Positions 61,801 to 64,000 of a stretch of 64,000 nt of DNA are shown piece after piece. Source of the stretch: Larus michahellis (lineage: Eukaryota; Chordata; Aves; Charadriiformes; Laridae); assembly GCF_964199755.1 (NCBI RefSeq), contig NC_133897.1, positions 14,782,992 through 14,846,991 on the forward strand, in the 5' to 3' direction. Under the pieces are notes generated by a model that was not told the origin of the DNA, did no database searches, and saw only the letters and a program-made list of their open reading frames with translations. Within the stretch, counting starts at the first letter, position 1. Each line of letters begins with the position of its first letter. Made by a program: the position numbers and the translations under genes.

Positions 61801-64000
61801 CTATTGCTGAGGATCTGGGCATGCTACATATGCTTTTCGTTTGTTTTTTATGCTTTTTCAGGCCTCAGACAATTGTCTAATTGAGATGCTGCAGATCCAC
61901 AGCCTGTAGAAATCTAGAAGCTATTCAAACATAAAAAATAAAACCTAGGTCTAACCAACACTGAATTTTTCTGGTTTCCTGTCAATAAGCTTCTCCCCAG
62001 AGTTCAGAACTTAGTTTAGTTGGTCGGGAAGGATAATATGCTTGTAATGTAGGTCCAATGGATTTCTTAGTCTGTATCAGAGCAAAAGGTTAAAAATAAG
62101 AAGAATATATCCCAAAAGATTTCAGAACACTTTAGTGCTACCATCTGAATAGAAGCTCTCTGTTACTCATCACAAGTTTTATGAACTTCTCTGGTAAAGA
62201 AACAGCATTAAATCTTCAAAATGAAAGGCATCTAAGTTTCAGAAAAGAAAACTGCCTACAATTTGTTAGGCAAATAGTGGTATAATAATATTAAAGACAT
62301 ATGATCATTTGAAAGCTTTATGTATTTACACCTAATACACCAACGGGAAAAAAAAATGGTTTTAGAAGTCATTTACTTAGGATAAGCCAAGTATAAGTTA
62401 AATTAAAAAATTAATAATCAACCTTCATGAGTCTCTTGCTTTAAAATCTTATCTATTTTTCTTGTTATTACTGTGCTTTATTTTTTATATAACCTGATTC
62501 TCTTAGGTACTGAGTTCAGTTTGCCAAATGCTGTTCTCCAAATAAACTGTTCACATAGGTATATACTTTGTTGTATCAATTCAGCCTCCTTGAATGGTCA
62601 GTCCTTAACATATAGTAAAGGTAACATACACGTAGACAAATGTTTATCTTCATCAAAGAAGATAACAACTCAAATTTAGGAGTACTTTAAAAAGGACTAT
62701 AAAGATGACATTTCAAACTTCTTGACTTGTTGCTGTCCACCAAGAAGCCTTGCAATTCTTTTTTAACATTTGTAACACTGGTTAGCTTGGTTGCTTTATT
62801 TCATTTCTAACACTCATAAATTATATTTGGTCTAGTTAATAAAATGACATGATTCTGGATTTAATAGAAAATTTGTTAGTAAAAATAAATCATTTATTAA
62901 CAATTCTACCATTTCTCATGATGATTACTGAGTCTTTTTTAATTAAACCTAGAAAAATGTTTAATTTTTCAAAAATAAATTAAGTATTCTTGTCTCTACC
63001 AATAACTAACAGAAATTGAATGGTAAGCAATAGGATTCTTTCTCTGGTGTATGTAAAATTCATAATACTATAAATAATAGTAAGCTGTTAACATCAAAAA
63101 ATAAAATCAACTTTCCTGAGAAAGATGATTTTTAGTGCTAAGGAGAGCTCACTGTCCCGGATGCATTGGAGCCCCAACAAGGATGATATAGTCCAGCTAA
63201 AATAAAGAACTCACCAGTCAGCTTCTTTCTAGCCATCCCGATGATGAAATCAACTGAAAACCAGGCAACTGTCGCCCAGATAATAAACAATTCTTTAAAA
63301 AATCTTAAGTAATTCCTAAGCCATTATTGTTTTTGTTCTTTAGCTTTTTTTTTAATTATCAGGGGACAGGAAGTTAACTGAAAGTCTGAACTGAGATTTT
63401 TTTCTTGCATTCACTTGGCTTCAGAAGCTGGGATGCTATGTAGAAATGTGCATGGGCACCTTCAGAGGGTGATTCATCTCAGCCTGGCATAAGTGCCTAA
63501 AATAAGCCGGTGAATCACCTTCTGGAGGGACCTTTTCTTTTTATCGATGTTAAAAATATGAAGTTGTTAGCTCAAACTTAAAATTTTACACAAGGTGGCA
63601 TTGATATAACCTGAACTTTTTAAAATGCATGGTAAATCACAAAATGATAACTATCATTTTCTCTCAGTCTAAATTCTTCTTACTGGCAGTTATGCTATTT
63701 TGAGAATGGGAACATCATCCAGGAAGATGAAGTTTGAGGTTTATTAATGTATAGACAGTGATGTTTTTTTGTGCAGATCAGACACAAGACATTCAAGAGT
63801 AATTTAAGTGTTTTCAAGATGAACACAATTCATGCCTCAGAAATTATTTAATACTTAGAAATGAGCTACTCAATCAGTAAGAACTTTACTGGATGTCTAT
63901 GGTGCCTCTAGGAAACAGAAGTCACTGAACTTCCTCCATTTGACAAGAACACAAACAACACTTTAAAAAATCCAACCCCAATGAAAGACGATTATTAAAA
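58887..64000. other. AT-rich noncoding stretch
   Basis: No gene recognised. Short CA runs lie at 61269-61283 and a CT/CA run at 61342-61364. A small GC-richer patch near 60910-61030 has no recognised motif. Open frames are short. Confidence 0.5.
61342..61364 (+). repeat. (CT)n(CA)n microsatellite
   Basis: About six CT units pass into about six CA units ending in 'acgcat'. Confidence 0.8.

Noticed and set aside
1..64000. CRISPR arrays, operons, phage genes or bacterial insertion sequences
   Set aside because: No spaced direct repeats, no ribosome binding site-linked gene runs and no such proteins are present. The window is vertebrate nuclear DNA.

Overview
This window looks like nuclear DNA from a bird, most probably a gene-poor intergenic or intronic stretch of a large chromosome. 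The main reason is two CR1 LINE copies with the typical avian 3' end: the 'ggtcccttccaaccc' block followed by 8-bp 'ttctatga' repeats. Other reasons are an AT-rich, CpG-poor background, vertebrate microsatellites and a vertebrate-type tRNA-Gly gene. Crocodilians and turtles also carry CR1, so 'bird' is an inference and the species cannot be named. I recognise no intact host protein-coding gene. Almost all open frames are short chance frames in AT-rich DNA, and the longest ones lie in GC-richer pockets or inside retroelements.

Layout. 1-6.1 kb: AT-rich noncoding DNA with an A/C-rich low-complexity tract and one small dinucleotide microsatellite. 6.1-6.8 kb: a GC-richer pocket with overlapping open frames of doubtful meaning. 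6.8-16.5 kb: noncoding, with one 78-bp CR1 tail fragment near 10.9 kb. 16.6-17.3 kb: a compact CpG island with promoter-like motifs, the best candidate transcription start in the window. 17.3-38.6 kb: noncoding, with a hairpin near 20.6 kb, a perfect CRE at 23.4 kb, a compound microsatellite at 28.9 kb and a very old CR1-group reverse transcriptase relic at 31.6-32.2 kb on the minus strand. 38.67-39.07 kb: a 402-nt phase-symmetric open segment bounded exactly by strong splice signals, possibly an unannotated exon. 40.5 kb: a perfect consensus estrogen response element inside a larger hairpin. 45.1-45.6 kb: a fossil interspersed repeat and a perfect 20-bp palindrome. 51.0-51.2 kb: a small CpG-rich patch. 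55.9 kb: a (TTCC)n microsatellite.

The densest region is 56.78-58.89 kb. A truncated CR1 (plus strand) is flanked by a perfect 11-bp direct repeat, so its ends can be set to the base. It landed within a few bases of the 3' tail of an older, opposite-strand CR1. That older CR1 in turn begins within about 20 bp of the 3' end of a complete tRNA-Gly(TCC) gene with its pol III terminator. Both CR1 reading frames are broken, so neither is autonomous. The tRNA gene looks functional. I found no CRISPR array, operon, bacterial-type mobile element, or any system I could honestly call new.
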